A stretch of 64,000 nucleotides of DNA, from NCBI GenBank assembly GCA_034769895.1, contig CM068373.1, positions 280,767,158 through 280,831,157 of the forward strand. The letters run 5' to 3'. Positions 35,887 through 49,542 of this stretch are shown in pieces. The stretch is from Magicicada septendecula (lineage: Eukaryota; Arthropoda; Insecta; Hemiptera; Cicadidae). The number at the start of each line of letters is the position of its first letter. Within the stretch, counting starts at the first letter, position 1. The notes under the pieces are model-generated. The model saw nothing but the letters and a program-made list of their open reading frames with translations, searched no databases and was not told the DNA's origin. Both the position numbers and the translations under genes were made by a program.

Positions 35887-36240
35887 ATGACGACTCCAGA
35901 AAATTTAGACGTAGAAGCATTCCAGACGATGATGCGTGCCTGGGTCGATGAATTAAGCACAAAACAGACAGAAAGTTTAAATAAAGAGACAGAAAATTTA
36001 AATGCTAGAATAGATGAATTTTAAAGAATCTAATAAGAAACAATTAGAAGAACAAACTGAAAATTTTAGACAAGACACCATAAAAATTTCAGAAAGTCTA
36101 GAAGAGTTAAAAATTGATAATCTTTAAATAAAACAAAGTATAATCGACAGTAATGCATCATTAACAAAAAAAATTGTTAATACAAATTTAAGTATTGACA
36201 CGATCGCAGAAAATGTCTGTGAAATAATTAATAAACAAAC
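35887..36240 (+). pseudogene. Element C1 gag-like N-terminus
   Basis: It starts MTTPENLDVEAFQTMMRAWV at 35887 and continues as an Asn/Glu/Lys-rich heptad-like region. The same kind of start (QAMMQAVFGEVENKQTEK) opens the C2 reading. It is a fossil, broken. No capsid or zinc knuckle is recognised. A basic frame further on (36382-36825, rich in Arg, Lys, Cys and His) resembles no known domain. Confidence 0.5.
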
Positions 36241-37429
36241 GGAGATAAATGCGAAGAATTCATACTAATTGAAAATACGTGTGTAATTACTAACGATAAA
36301 TATAAAAAAGTAATTAACATTAAGGAAGAAAAGCAAATTAAGGTTAATAAAACGTACCTTATTAATAGCGATATTCCAAGTGTGAAACACACACACAATA
36401 GTAAGTCGCACAAGATGACACATATGAAACACTTAAGACACCACAATTACGGAGATAAATATCACTGTAGGCCTAACAGGAAATGTAATAAATTATATAG
36501 ACGAAACACTACACAAAATTGTGGTAAATATAACTGTAGGTATAAAAACTACAAAGATTATTATAGGCGATGCACGAGAGCAAAACGCATACAAACTAGT
36601 AAAAAATGCGTTCGTCGAAAGCAGCTATGCGGAGAGAATGAGAGAATTATGGAATGCGACCGTTACGAGAGAAAGAGAGGGAGGATAAAGTTTTCACCCT
36701 ATAAACAAATGGATCACACGATAAAGGCAGCAACAATTCAACGCAGCGACGAACAGGTGGCTTATACGATCAAATCAAACCTTCACATGGTAAGCACGAA
36801 CACTAACATCACAGTAATACAATAGAAAGTTGCCGCGAGGGTGAGCACAATAAATTTCCTGTGTACAACAACCAATTGTTATAAAAGAGGGGTGTCAGTT
36901 CTAACAACACACCGAACCGAACTCAATACCCGAAAATAAATAATTATTTTTAAATAAAAAAAAAATTACTGTTAATTATTAATAATAATATAAGAGAGTA
37001 TAATTAAGAAATGTATTATTAATGGTAAGGAATGATAATGTAGAGAAATATTTAAGAAAGTAATGGTAAAAGATGCTGTTGTTATTAATATGAAGAAAGG
37101 GTTAGGAATGGAAAATAATTGCCATAATTGTTAGAACGACTGATCAAGCAAAAACTTAATGGAGATACAAGGACACAGAAGAAAGTAAGAGTGAAAAGTC
37201 AAAAAGGGCAGAGACTACTTAGGATTAAAGACTTCGAGAAAATATATCGTTGTTTTCCAAGACAGTTCCTCTGTAACCGATCATGCGACACACTACAAAG
37301 CTAAAAGAGTATTCTGTTACGGAAGTGTATTTCAAGAAAGTAGTAGCGATCAGAAAGGTAATGGTAAAGAAATGTAATAAAAGGTAATGAATGTTAATGT
37401 TTTGTATAAGTAATGTATTAGATAAAGTA

Positions 37430-38366
37430 ATGTCATGTTAAGAAAAGAGTTAAGAAAGATAAAGAAGGAGGTAAAGAAGTGTTATGAGTGTCAAACGGCG
37501 AAAGGACCGAATTTACACATACGTAGAAATGCAGAGCATCCAAGGGAGAGCTAATTGCAGTGGATTTTCTGGGAACACTACCACGATCAAGTCGAGGTGT
37601 GAAGCACATATTGGTATGTATCGATGTGTTTTCCAAGGCAGTCCAACTGTACCCAATTATGCGACCCACAACCAAAGTTGTTCTAAAGATACTACTGCAG
37701 AAATATATTCCGTCATATGGAAAAATGAAGAAGGTACTCAGTGATCAAGGTGTACAATTCCAAAGTGAAAAATGGGAGAGGACGTTAAGGGAAAATGGAA
37801 TACAACCAGTACTCACATCCATAAGACATCCTCAAGGAAACCTTGCTGAGAGAGTTAACAAAGAATTAGGTAAATATTTACGAATATACTGCCATGATCA
37901 ACACAATAAATGGGCAGAATATTTACCATTTCTTGAAAAAGCCATCAACGAAAATTATAGTGAAGCAACAGGATATACTCCCATGGAATTAGAAGAAGGT
38001 AAGAAGTCAAACAGATTTTGGACTAAGTATATAAACAAACCTAATAACCAAAATGTATCTGTACCAATAAGTGTGAAAATTGAATACGCAAAGCAACGGA
38101 TAAGAGAAAGAGGTAACAAGAGAGTAGAAAGATTTAATCTAACTCACAAGCTACAACAATTCAACATGGGAGAAAGTGTACTACTCAAAGCTAATCCAGT
38201 GGGAAAACGGAGTGATAATACGGCGAAGAAATTCTTCAGACTTTATAATGGACCGTATACGTTAAGACAGCGAGTAGGACAAAACACTATCATCATATAT
38301 GATGAGATACAGAAGAAAGAAATTGGTAACTTCCACGCAACATCATTTAGGAAATTCTACACATGA
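37430..38366 (+). pseudogene. Element C1 integrase
   Basis: A CYEC-type end of the HHCC region (about 37480) precedes the catalytic core with MDFLGTLPRSSRGVKHILVC (37560), VLSDQGVQFQSEKW (about 37735) and RHPQGNLAERVNKELGKYL (about 37830), the D,D35E layout of Ty3/gypsy integrases. The C-terminal region holds LYNGPYTLRQRVGQ, a GPY/F-type module, and ends FHATSFRKFYT. It is closely similar to the C2 integrase on the other strand. It is part of a broken element. Confidence 0.8.
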
Positions 38367-38611
38367 AAACAACAAGGTCAATGAAACCAGTCAGATCAGC
38401 TGTTTGTTGAAGCCACCCTACTACAAGGTCACGAGCAGTGAGCGTATGAGGAGGGGAGGTAAGACATTTGTATACACTCAAATTAAGGGTGAAATGACGA
38501 ATATTATTCTTTATTATTTGTCACATTTTTTTTCAAGTGTAATAATAATAATAAAAAAAATTTTAATAAATTAATTTATTAAATTTTGTTTGTTACCAAG
38601 CAGAGGGATAA

Positions 38612-40378
38612 TGCGACAGTACAAATAAGTGATGTACTGAGCATTGAATATAAAAATTTAAATATACCTATAAACTGTAAATAATTAATAATGTATTAGA
38701 AATAAGCATGTCAGGGATTGCAAGCTTGGCTCAGACAAAAATATGAACAGGTGTTTCGACCTGAATCGACGTGCACACACACACAAATGTAACTGAAAGT
38801 GTGTACACCAGTATTTTGCTAGTGTGTGTGAACGCAGGTCTATGCAGGCGAGTTTACCACCCCAAGATGAATAATTGCATAATTACTGTTTTTTCGTAAT
38901 TATTCATAAACTATAATTAAGAATTAAAATCCAAAAACACAATAAAATGTAAGAAAATTTACTAAATACTGTGTACGAAAACCACGTGAAAGTGCCACAC
39001 CGTACGAGTGTAATAGTGAAATAACTGTGTACAAATCGAAAGGGTTAAGTTGCAATGTCCAAAATTACAGTGAACATGTGTTGTAAAAATAGTTATAACT
39101 ATAAGAGTATATTTACAGGACTCTGCAATTCGCAGAAATATAAGAAATAGCGAAATTGACAAAGAGTGGGGGAACTGAACACAAAGACAGTTTCTGACAT
39201 GTCGATTTCATACCACTGCAGGTGTTGACCAAGACATGGGTATAAATAGGACACACAAGCTACAGTGGTTCTCTTTCTTAAATTATCCACGGTGCAGCGG
39301 GAGCTTCTGCCCGTCCGCACAGAATATTTAAATTTTTGTAAATAGTTTCATCCTTCCAGTTACATACAGTTATGTAACTGGATTGTAAAACAAACAATTT
39401 TTAAGTAGTAACAAAATTACATAAGAAGATCCACATAAGAAGACCAACTGACGTCCGAAACAGCACGAGGAGAAGTTCCAGAGAGCGATACGACGCTGGA
39501 CAAGGAGAGAGTTGACGCTGGACAAGAGGAGAAGAGAAAGGCGACGCTGGACAGAGAGGAAGTCGACGCTGGACAAGAGGAGAAGAGAGAGGCGACGCTG
39601 GACAAGAGGAGAAGAGCGAGTGATGCTGAAGTTCGAGACGAGGATGATTACAGAGGGATCCAATGATTGAGGACGATAAGGTGATAAACAACTTATTTAT
39701 CTCTTAATCGAACAATTAACGTAAAGACAATTAAGGACATTCTTGTTCTATTTAAAAGTAAGAGTCAATGTTTATTGTAAAATTTGAATTAAAATCATAG
39801 ATGTTATTGAAATAAGATTAACGTAAACAAGAGCTCAAATTAGTATTGAAATGAAAAGAATACAAAGCATTTAAGTAAAAATTAGCGTTTGATATAAATC
39901 AGTACTGAGAAACAAAAGATAAATTCAGTAACTATTGATATTTTTGAGTTACATTGCAATATATAAGAAAATATTTAAATATTGATATTTTGAAACACAC
40001 TAATTGACTGAGTAGTCTGGAAATGAGATTTTTCATTAATACAATAACTAGTAGAATAGAATATTTAGTCAGTAAGGATGTATATAGCATAAGCCTTACG
40101 GCATAATAACGAATGTTTTAAGTCGAAGTAAGTGCCATGTGCACAATTTTATTAATATCAAATAAATTTGAAATACCGTTACAAGTTACATAGAGTTCTT
40201 ATTACAGATACACCTGAAACCCAAATTAAATGTTATATTGTTACATAATTTGTCGCTCTTGAACGTGAGGCCAGACACGCCTATTTTTATGTATATCGTA
40301 TCGTTGCATAAGAAATATTGCTTCCAACGTGGGGCATCACAAATGTAAATTATATTATATTTGCAACATTATATTGTT

Positions 40379-40380
<2 letters not shown>
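38612..40380 (+). repeat. Element C1 3' LTR
   Basis: Collinear with the 5' LTR from TGCGACAG onward. It runs into an (AT)n tract at about 40381 where it meets the LTR of C2 head-on, before reaching the end point seen in the 5' LTR. Confidence 0.8.

Positions 40381-40411
<31 letters not shown>
40381..40411. repeat. (AT)n junction between C1 and C2
   Basis: About 15 AT units lie at the centre of a tail-to-tail arrangement: the C1 3' LTR runs into it from the left and the C2 3' LTR from the right. It is itself self-complementary and would form the tip of a very large hairpin. Confidence 0.85.
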
Positions 40412-40417
<6 letters not shown>

Positions 40418-42197
40418 CAATGTATTTACGTGTGTGAATTTTTATATGTACTTTAATTTGTATAGCCCCACGTTCTTTGGGAGCCAAATATGCAACAATA
40501 CATATACATAAACACATATACATATACACAAATTTAGCGTGACTGGTCTCACGTTCAAGATTGACAAATTATGTAACAATATAACATTTAAATTGGGTTT
40601 CAGGTGTATCTGCAATAAGAACTCTACGTAACTTGTAACAGTATTTCAAATTTATTTGATATTATTAAAAATTGTGCACATGGCACTGACTTCTATTTCA
40701 AACATTCGTTATTATTTTTTATTCGTTATTATTTTTTATTATGCCGTAAGGCTTATGCTATATACATCCTTACTGACTAAATATTCTATTCTACTAATTA
40801 TTGTATTAAAGAAAAATCTCATTTTCAGACTACTCAGTCAATTAATGTGTTTCAAAATATCAATATTTAAATCTCTTTTTATATATTGTAATGTACTCAA
40901 AATATTAATAGTTATTGAATTTATCTTTTGTTTCTCAGTACTGTTTTATCTCAAATACTAATTGTTTTCATTTAAATGCTTTGTATTCATTTTATTTCAT
41001 ATTAATTTGAGCTCTTGTTACGTTAATCGTATTTCTAAAACATCTATGATTTTAATTCTACTTTACAAGAAGCATTGGCACTTACTTTTAAATAAAATAG
41101 AAATGTCTTTAATTGTCTTTGAGTTCATTGTACGATTAAGATATAAATAAGTTGTTTATCACCTTATTGTCGTCAATCATACTCGATCATTTTTGATCCA
41201 TCTGTAGTCGTCCTCGTCTCGCACTCCAGCGTCGGCTGTCTCTCTTCTCCTCTTGTCCAGCGTCGTATCACTTCTTCTTGTCCAGCGTCGAATCACTCTC
41301 TGGAACTCTCCTCTTGTCCAGCGTCGTATCACTCTCTGGAACTCTCCTCATGCTGTTTCTGACGTCAATGGATCTTCTTATGTACTGCTGTTATTATTTA
41401 AAAATGAGTGTATTTACAACTTACTTACATAGTTGTAGGTAACTGGAAAATTTAAACTATTTACAAAAAATAAATACGCCGTGCGGACGGGCATAAGCTC
41501 CCGCTGCACCGTGGATGATTTAAGAAAGAGAACCACTGTAGCTTGCGTGTCCTATTTATACCCATGTCTTGGTCGACACCTGCAGTGGTACGAAATCAAC
41601 ATGTCAGAAACTGTCTCTGGATTCAGTTCCCCCACTCTTTGTCAAATTCGCTATTTCTTATATTTCTGCTAATTGCAGAGTCCTGTAAGTATACTCTTAT
41701 ACTTATCTTATAACTATTTTTACAACACATGTTCACTGTAAATTTGGACATTGCAACTTAACCTTTTCGATCTGTACACAGTTATTTCACTATTACACTC
41801 GTACGGTGTGGCACTTTCGCGTGGTTTTCGTACACAGTATTTAGTAAATTTTATTACATTTTATTGTGTTTTTGGATTTTAATTCTTAATTATAGTTTAT
41901 GAATAATTACGGAAAAACAGTAATTGTGGAATTATTCATCTTGGGGTGGTAAACTCGCCTGCATAGACCTGCGTTCACACACACTAGCAAAATACTGGTG
42001 TACACACTTTCAGTTACATTTGTGTGTGTGTGTGCACGTCGATTCAGGTCGAAACACCTGTTCATATTTTTGTCTGAGCCAAGCTTGCAATCCCTGACAT
42101 GCTTATTTCTAATATATTATTAATTATTTACAGTTTGTTAGGTAAATTTAAATTTTTATATTCAATGCTCAGTACATCACTTATTTGTACTGTCGCA
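40412..42197 (-). repeat. Element C2 3' LTR
   Basis: Its high-coordinate end is TGTCGCA (start of the LTR on the minus strand). It is highly similar to 45938-47821 and contains a short minisatellite array at 41220-41355. Confidence 0.85.
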
Positions 42198-42442
42198 TTA
42201 TCCCTCTGCTTGGTAACAAAAAAAAATTTAATAAATTTATTTATTATTATTTTTTTATTTATTATTATTATATTTGCAAAAAATGTAACAAATAATAAAG
42301 AATAATATTTGTCATTTCACCCTTAATTGGAGTGTATACAAATGTCTTACTTCCCCTCTTCGTACGCTCACTGCTCGTGACCTTGTAGTAGGGTGGCTTT
42401 AACAAACAGCTGATCTGACTGGTTTCATTGACCTCGTTGTTT

Positions 42443-45400
42443 TCATGTGTAGAACTTCCTAAATGACGTTGCGTGGAATTTACCAATTTCTTTCTTCTGT
42501 ATCTCATCATATACGATGACAGTGTGTTGTCCTACTCGCTGTCTTAACGTATACGGTCCATTATAAAGTCTGAAGAATTTCTTCGCCGTATTATCACTCC
42601 GTTTTCCCACTGGATTTGCTTTGAGTAGTATACTTTCTCCCACGTTGAATTGTTGTAGCTTGTGAGTTAGATTAAATCTCTCTACTCTCTTGTTACCTCT
42701 TTCTCTTATCCGTTGCTTTGCGTATTCAATTTTCACACTTATTGGTACAGGTACATTTTGGTTATTAGGTTTGTTTATATACTTAGCCCAAAAACTGTTT
42801 GGATTCTTATCTTCTTCTAATTCCATGGGAGTATATCCTGTTGCTTCACTATAATTTTCGTTAATGGCTTTTTCAAGAAATGGTAAATATTCTGCCCATT
42901 TATTGTGTTGATGATGGCAATATATTCGTAAATATTTACCTAATTCTTTGTTAACTCTCTCAGCAAGGTTTCCTTGAGGATGTCTTATGGATGTGAGTAC
43001 AGGTTGCATTCCATTTTCCCTTAACGTCCTCTCCCATTTTTCACTTTGGAATTGTACACCTTGATCACTGAGTATCTTCTTCATTTTTCCATATAACGGA
43101 ATATATTTCTGCAGTAGTATCTTTAGAACAACTTTGGTTGTGGGTCGCATAATTGGGTACAGTCGGACTGCCTTGGAAAACACATCGATACATACCAATA
43201 TGTGCTTCACACCTCGACTTGATCGTGGTAGTGGTCCCAGAAAATCCACTGCAATTAGCTCTCCTTTGTTTTCCTTCTGTATACTCTGCATTCCTACATA
43301 TGTGTGTAAATTCGGCCCTTTCGCCGTTTGACACTCATAACACTTCTTTACCTCCTTCTTTATCTTTCGATACATATTATTAATCGTACAATCTTCTCGT
43401 AGACTCAAATAACATTTCAGAGCGGCAGCATGTGCTAAACTCTCATGTGCTGGTTGAATTAATTTTTGTAGCATGTCATTCGTTAGTACTATCTTCCAGT
43501 TTTGTCTTACTAACCTGAAAAGAATTCCATTAAGTACCTTATAATGATTTGGTAGCTGTTCTTGGTCCTTCATCTCCCTTATCGTCACGTCCAAATCTTG
43601 TTGATGTGCTAAGTTTTTCAGCATTTGTTTTACTTCATCATTCTCTTTGAATTTAATTGATAACAATCGTACTTCTTTCTTTTCGCTCACACAAACTTCT
43701 TCACATTCTTCTTTGATGTATCGGCTTAGTGTATCCGCTATAATATTGTCTTTACCTTTACAGTATTTAATGGTGAATGAGTATTCGCTAATGGCTAAAA
43801 TCCATCTTAATAATCGGGCATTTGTTACTTTGCATTTCAATAGAAATGATAATGCTTGGTGGTCAGTATGTATCTCAAAATGAGTACCATAAACATAATA
43901 TCTGAATTGCTTAAGAGCGTATACTATAGCAAGTATTTCTTTTTCTGATGTGGAGTAGTATTTTTCAGCTCCTTTGAAGACTCTACTGGCGTAGGCAATA
44001 ACTCGGTGCTCTCCCATAGTATCTTGTTGATATAGTACACTTCCTACTGCGTAGTCACTAGCATCGGAGTATATTACGAATTTTCCTTCTCGTTGAGGAT
44101 GATGTAACATAATATTTTCGATGAACAACTCTTTCACTTGGTTAAAGGCATCTTGATGTTTCTTCTCCCACTTCCATTTTTTTTTCTTTCTTCGTCAGCT
44201 CTAGAAGCGGTTGCGTATATCTTGCATATAACGGTGAGAATCTTCTGTAGTATCCTGTGAGTCCTAAGAATGCTCTTAACTTTTTGAGATTTCCGGGTAT
44301 AGGGAAATTAGTTATGCTGGAAATTTTGATAGGATCGGGTTGAATACCAGAGGATGAAATAATGTGACCTAGGAATTGGATAGAGGTTTTGATAAATTCA
44401 CATTTGTCTAGGTTAAGGGATATGTTCGCTTGCCTAAACTTGTGGAATATCGTGCTTAGATGTTTTATATGTTCGTCTAACGTTTTAGATACAACTAAGA
44501 TATCATCTACAAATATCATGGTGTAGGGTTCCACTTCAGGTCCTAGGGCTCTTTCTAGACACTTTACGATGGCTGCCAAACTCGTGCTTAATCCGAAGGG
44601 TACTACCCTGTGTTGGTAGCATTTATTTTTATACAGGAAAGCAGTGTGCTTTCTATTCTATTCACGAATTGGAATCTGCCAGAAACTTGAGCATAAATCT
44701 AGCTTCGTGAGATACCTTGCTCCTTCACACTTAGTAAATAATTCGTCCGCAGTTGGAGCACAGTCATACTCTTTTAATACAATGCTGTTCAGCTCCCTCA
44801 TGTCAAGGCATAGACGTATCTCACCATTTTTCTTCTTCACTACCACTAGAAGATTCAGGAAGTTGCTGTTCGATCGCTCTATGACTCCACTTTCGATCAT
44901 ATGCCGAATTTCTAGTTCAACCTCTTCCTCATATCGCATTGGGATAGGGTATGTCTGCCTAATGACTTTTGTAGGGTCTGACACAACTATAAAGTGCTCG
45001 TATACTGTCGTCTGCGTTGGTACTTCACTAAATACATCACTATATTCTTCTATTAATTCGTGCAGTTTCTCTTCTTCCTGTGTCGTGATCCCTTCATCTA
45101 CCGCATTCACATGTCGAGTTGGACCATATTGTATTTGTGGCTTGTACAAAGTAATAGGTGTTTCACTTACCTTGCACTCTTCTTCCTCGCTGTTCATGTT
45201 TAATTCATATTGAACATTTTTAGAATTATCGTTAGTAATTACGAACGTATTTTCTCTCTTATTTTTAATTCTTATGGTTTGTTTATATTCTACTGCCACA
45301 ATGTGCGTATTAGAATCGTCAATTCTTTCTACTAATTCCTCTTTTGCTTTCCTTTCTTCTCTTAATTTTTCGGTATGTTTTGTAAAAAATTCTGTTAACT

Positions 45401-45527
45401 CTTCTATTTGCGTTCTAATATTATTTTCTTTTACTTTTTCTGTTTGTTTGTTCTCTACTTCACCAAATACGGCTTGCATCATAGCTTGAAGTGCTTCTCC
45501 CATCCTTAAACTTCCTGATATTGCCAT
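42443..45527 (-). pseudogene. Element C2 pol: reverse transcriptase, RNase H, integrase
   Basis: Part of a broken fossil with only a few breaks. Along the minus strand: a coiled-coil start (MAISGSLRMGEALQAMMQAV, 45527), then a pre-RT region (LHELIEEYSDVFSEVPTQTT), RT with KKKNGEIRLCLDMRELN and YTMIFVDDILVVSK (FVDD at about 44500), RNase H with FVIYSDASDYAVGSVLYQ and HTDHQALSFLL (about 44080-43850), an integrase zinc region (HESLAHAAALKCYLS, CYECQTAKG, about 43440-43325), the core (AVDFLGPLPRSSRG, LSDQGVQFQSEKW, GNLAERVNKELG) and a GPY/F-type tail. The order RT-RNaseH-IN is Ty3/gypsy. The last 564 residues form one open frame. Confidence 0.85.
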
Positions 45528-45692
45528 GGTGAATTATTATTAAAATATTTATTTAGTAGTAATTCTTTAACACTTATTATTGATAACCGTTCCCTACTTA
45601 TTTATTTATTTATTTTTATTAATAGTTATTATTAATACTCATTACAGTTACACCTGTTACATAGACAAACAATATTATTCGTGGGTGCCAGC

Positions 45693-47821
45693 TGTGTGAT
45701 TACACAACAATTAAGATTACATTCAGTTACTGTTTAATATAAATAATTATTACATATAATACTTTTTTTTTATTTAACACACTCTTATATTTTAGAGAAA
45801 CCATTCAGCTACATACAAAAAATTTTAATAGTTAAATGGTGGGGATTGGGCCATACGTTCATGGGCTACAATTTATGTAACAAATTTTTGCACATAAATT
45901 TAGGCATGTCGTGCTCCACGTCCAGGGCGAGAAATATATGCAACGTATTTATGTGTGTGAATTTTTATATGTACTTTAATTTGTATAGCCCCACGTTCTT
46001 TGGGAGCCAAATATGCAACAATACATATACATAAACACATATACATATACACAAATTTAGCGTGACTGGTCTCACGTTCAAGATTGACAAATTATGTAAC
46101 AATATAACATTTAAATTGGGTTTCAGGTGTATCTGCAATAAGAACTCTACGTAACTTGTAACGGTATTTCAAATTTATTTGATATTATTAAAAATTGTGC
46201 ACATGGCACTGACTTCTATTTCAAACATTCGTTATTATTTGTTATTATGCCGTAAGGCTTATGCTATATACATCCTTACTGACTAAATATTCTATTCTAC
46301 TAATTATTGTATTAAAGAAAAATCTCATTTTCAGACTACTCAGTCAATTAATGTGTTTCAAAATATCAATATTTAAATCTCTTTTTATATATTGTAATGT
46401 ACTCAAAATATTAATAGTTATTGAATTTATCTTTTGTTTCTCAGTACTGTTTTATCTCAAATACTAATTGTTTTCATTTAAATGCTTTGTATTCATTTTA
46501 TTTCATATTAATTTGAGCTCTTGTTACGTTAATCGTATTTCTAAAACATCATCTATGATTTTAATCCTACTTTACAAGAAACATTGGCTCTTACTTTTAA
46601 ATAAAATAGAAATGTCTTTAATTGTCTTTGAGTTCATTGTACGATTAAGATATAAATAAGTTGTTTATCACCTTATTGTCGTCAATCATACTCGATCATT
46701 TTTGATCCATCTGTAGTCGTCCTCGTCTCGCACTCCAGCGTCGGCTGTCTCTCTTCTCCTCTAGTCCAGCGTCGGCTGTCTCTCTTCTCCTCTTGTCCAG
46801 CGTCATATCACTTATTCTTGTCCAGCGTCGAATCACTCTCTGGAACTCTCCTCTTGTCCAGCGTCGTATCACTCTCTGGAACTCTCCTCTTGTCCAGCGT
46901 CGTATCACTCTCTGGAACTCTCCTCTTGTCCAGCGTCGTATCACTCTCTGGAACTCTCCTCGTGCTGTTTCTGACGTCAATGGATCTTCTTATGTAATTC
47001 TTCTTATGTACTGCTGTTATTATTTAAAAATGATTGTATTTACAACTTAGTTACATAGTTGTAGGTAACTGGAAAATTTAAACTATTTACAAAAAATAAA
47101 TACCCCATGCAGACGGGCATAAGCTCCCGCTGCACCGTGGATGATTTAAGAAAGAGAACCACTGTAGCTTGCGTGTCCTATTTATACCCATGTCTTGGTC
47201 GACACCTGCAGTGGTACGAAATCGACATGTCAGAAACTGTCTCTGGATTCAGTTCCCCCACTCTTTGTCAAATTCGCTATTTCTTATATTTCTGCGAATT
47301 GCAGAGTCCTGTAAGTATACTCTTATACTTATCTTACAACTATTTTTACAACACATGTTCACTGTAAATTTGGACATTGCAACTTAACCCTTTCGATTTG
47401 TACACAGTTATTTCACTATTACACTCGTACGGTGTGGCACTTTCGCGTGGTTTTCGTACACAGTATTTAGTAAATTTTAGTATATTTTATTGTGTTTTTG
47501 GATTTTAATTCTTAATTATAGTTTATGAATAATTACGGAAAAACAGTAATTGTGGAATTATTCATCTTGGGGTGGTAAACTCGCCTGCATAGACCTGTGT
47601 TCACACACACTAGCAAAATACTGGTGTACACACTTTCAGTTACATTTGTGTGTGTGTGCACGTCGATTCAGGTCGAAACACCTGTTCATATTTTTGTCTG
47701 AGCCAAGCTTGCAATCCCTGACATGCTTATTTCTAATATATTATTAATTATTTACAGTTTATTAGGTAAATTTAAATTTTTATATTCAATGCTCAGTACA
47801 TCACTTATTTGTACTGTCGCA
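45693..47821 (-). repeat. Element C2 5' LTR
   Basis: 2,129 bp, from TGTGTGATTACAC at 45693 to TGTCGCA at 47821. The outer edge abuts the (TA)n part of the B LTR, mirroring the outer edge of C1 at 33585. Confidence 0.85.
46735..46965. repeat. LTR minisatellite of family C, C2 5' copy
   Basis: Near-identical units of about 36 bp (CTCTTGTCCAGCGTCGTATC, then ACTCTCTGGAACT), about four in a row. The 3' LTR of the same element has fewer units. Frames across it repeat the same peptide and are not genes. Confidence 0.85.
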
Positions 47822-49133
47822 ATATATATATACTTAACCTACTTTTCGTTTATTCTATTTCATTCAACTGATTAGTTAACTATAAAAAAAAATAATAACT
47901 GCATAATGTATTCATTAATCAACTTGGTTAATTATTTATAAAACTTTGGTAATTCATACCCTCGGATCCGAGATATATCCTTTCTTTATATTAAAGTTAA
48001 ACAATTTACTTTTGCTGCCATTTGAAGAATGGACTTATTAATATTAGCATGTTATAGTCATTAAAGCTAAATACATCATATTGTTTATCACAAAGTTACA
48101 ATGGTAATTTAATTCGGCCAGTCTTTTGTATTATTATATTAATTTTATTTTGGTGTCAATTGTCTTTCATATTTTTATTAAGTAATTTCTGAACTACAGA
48201 AATTTGACTTCTGTATCACCTGTATGTAGCATCCTCGGCGAATCGGGGTTGTCTGTAGTAAATGGTGGCTATGCGGCCTCTGGTCTATCCTGGAGGTCTG
48301 AAGAAGGTGTAATAATGGAAGGTGTGGTTGTCTCTCTTTTTGCAAGGTTTATCAGATTCTGGTGCTGGCGGTGGTGGGAAACTTTCACTTGAACTCACTT
48401 ACTTCGGTTTACCGCACTTTTACCTTATAGTTAAACTGTTACATATTCTGTGATCTCTATCACGTTGACGTGATATTAAATCAACTGCAGAGATGTCATA
48501 AACAAACACTTAAAACACATCAAAGATGTTAAACATATTGAAATTACTGATAATTATTGCTATCTGCTTTACTAAGCATTATCTTAAAGAAACTAAGAGA
48601 GTGAACGACATATTCTTTCATTCTCTATAATATTGTAGTTACTGCCTACATGTTCAACTGTACTGTTCTCGCGGCGGAGTCTGAGTTACAAGTATTTTGG
48701 GGTGCACAGCTGGCATAGCGATGTGCTTGTCCCCGCATGTTGTTATTTACCGGCGCGAGAAATAGTTCTTAATTTATTAATTATTATTTTTACTTATTTT
48801 AAATTGCTGGTTTATTACGTCTCTCTATAATTTATTACTCACTGATGAAACAGGAGGTGGTTTACATATTTATTTGTTTAACATTATTTAGTTTTCTATT
48901 TATTTCATTCGCTATATTTATTTTTCTGTTATGGAATTCATCTAAAAGTATGCATGTTTCTACTGGTTGGGGTACATAGGGAGAGAAATTATGTAGTTTC
49001 ATTTAGGATTATATTATTTTTACCTTTTTTTTATTTTGTGCTATTTAACCCTATTAAGTCGTCACAACAGGACAGCCAAAAAATCTACATTGAACATTTA
49101 CAATGATAATATAAAGAATACATTTGTGCAACT

Positions 49134-49257
49134 AACAAGGTAATGCCTTTCTACACCAAATTGTTGCCGGTGATGAGTCTTGGTGTTATCACTATGAACC
49201 AGAATCCAAACATCAGAGTATGCTGTGGAAGCATGCACAATCTCCGAAGGCGAAAAA
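49134..49257 (+). mobile_element. mariner-1 internal fragment without ends
   Basis: 124 bp matching 9718-9841 of mariner-1 with about nine differences, including the catalytic GDESWCYHY codons. Neither terminal repeat is near. The boundaries are abrupt on both sides (preceded by GTGCAACT, followed by GGCATTGTACTG). Confidence 0.9.
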
Positions 49258-49440
49258 GGCATTGTACTGTAATTAAGCACCATTTATTTTTAAGCAGGTG
49301 TCCGCCTATTTTTGTTATTTTGTGTTATATCTAATTCGTCATCTTTTCTCCCATGAACGTGGTGAAATTAGTGCATTTAACACATTAGCGTGTATTTAAT
49401 ATTTAATTCTAATGGTATTTTATGTTCAAGACATTTTCCT
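49258..49440. other. AT-rich spacer, nothing recognised
   Basis: Short stretch between the mariner fragment and the microsatellite, without a usable frame. Confidence 0.5.
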
Positions 49441-49448
49441 CGCGCGCG

Positions 49449-49540
<92 letters not shown>
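49441..49540. repeat. (CG)n(CA)n compound microsatellite
   Basis: About 8 CG units run straight into about 42 CA units. Alternating purine-pyrimidine sequence of this kind can adopt Z-DNA under strain. Confidence 0.95.

Positions 49541-49542
<2 letters not shown>

Larger units (their letters stand above)
40412..47821 (-). mobile_element. Gypsy-type LTR element C2 (minus strand)
   Basis: The 5' LTR is at 45693-47821 and the 3' LTR at about 40412-42197, with a pol-rich internal region between. It belongs to the same family as C1 but a different subfamily: the distal LTR part (about 40412-40550, 45938-46080) and the minisatellite unit differ. The primer-binding-like site TGGCACCCACGAA follows the 5' LTR, and the purine tract CAGAGGGATAA precedes the 3' LTR. 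RT, RNase H and integrase are recognised; capsid and protease are not. It is a broken fossil, though pol is the best preserved in the window. Confidence 0.85.

Noticed and set aside
36382-36825. Basic Cys/His-rich protein of 147 residues in C1
   Set aside because: Spacing of Cys and His fits no zinc-knuckle or finger. It is probably a chance frame within a broken element.
47823-49066. Solo LTR
   Set aside because: Its low end lacks the LTR terminus, and its high-end duplication (ACAG) pairs with 13143-13146. It is the outer part of the B 5' LTR.
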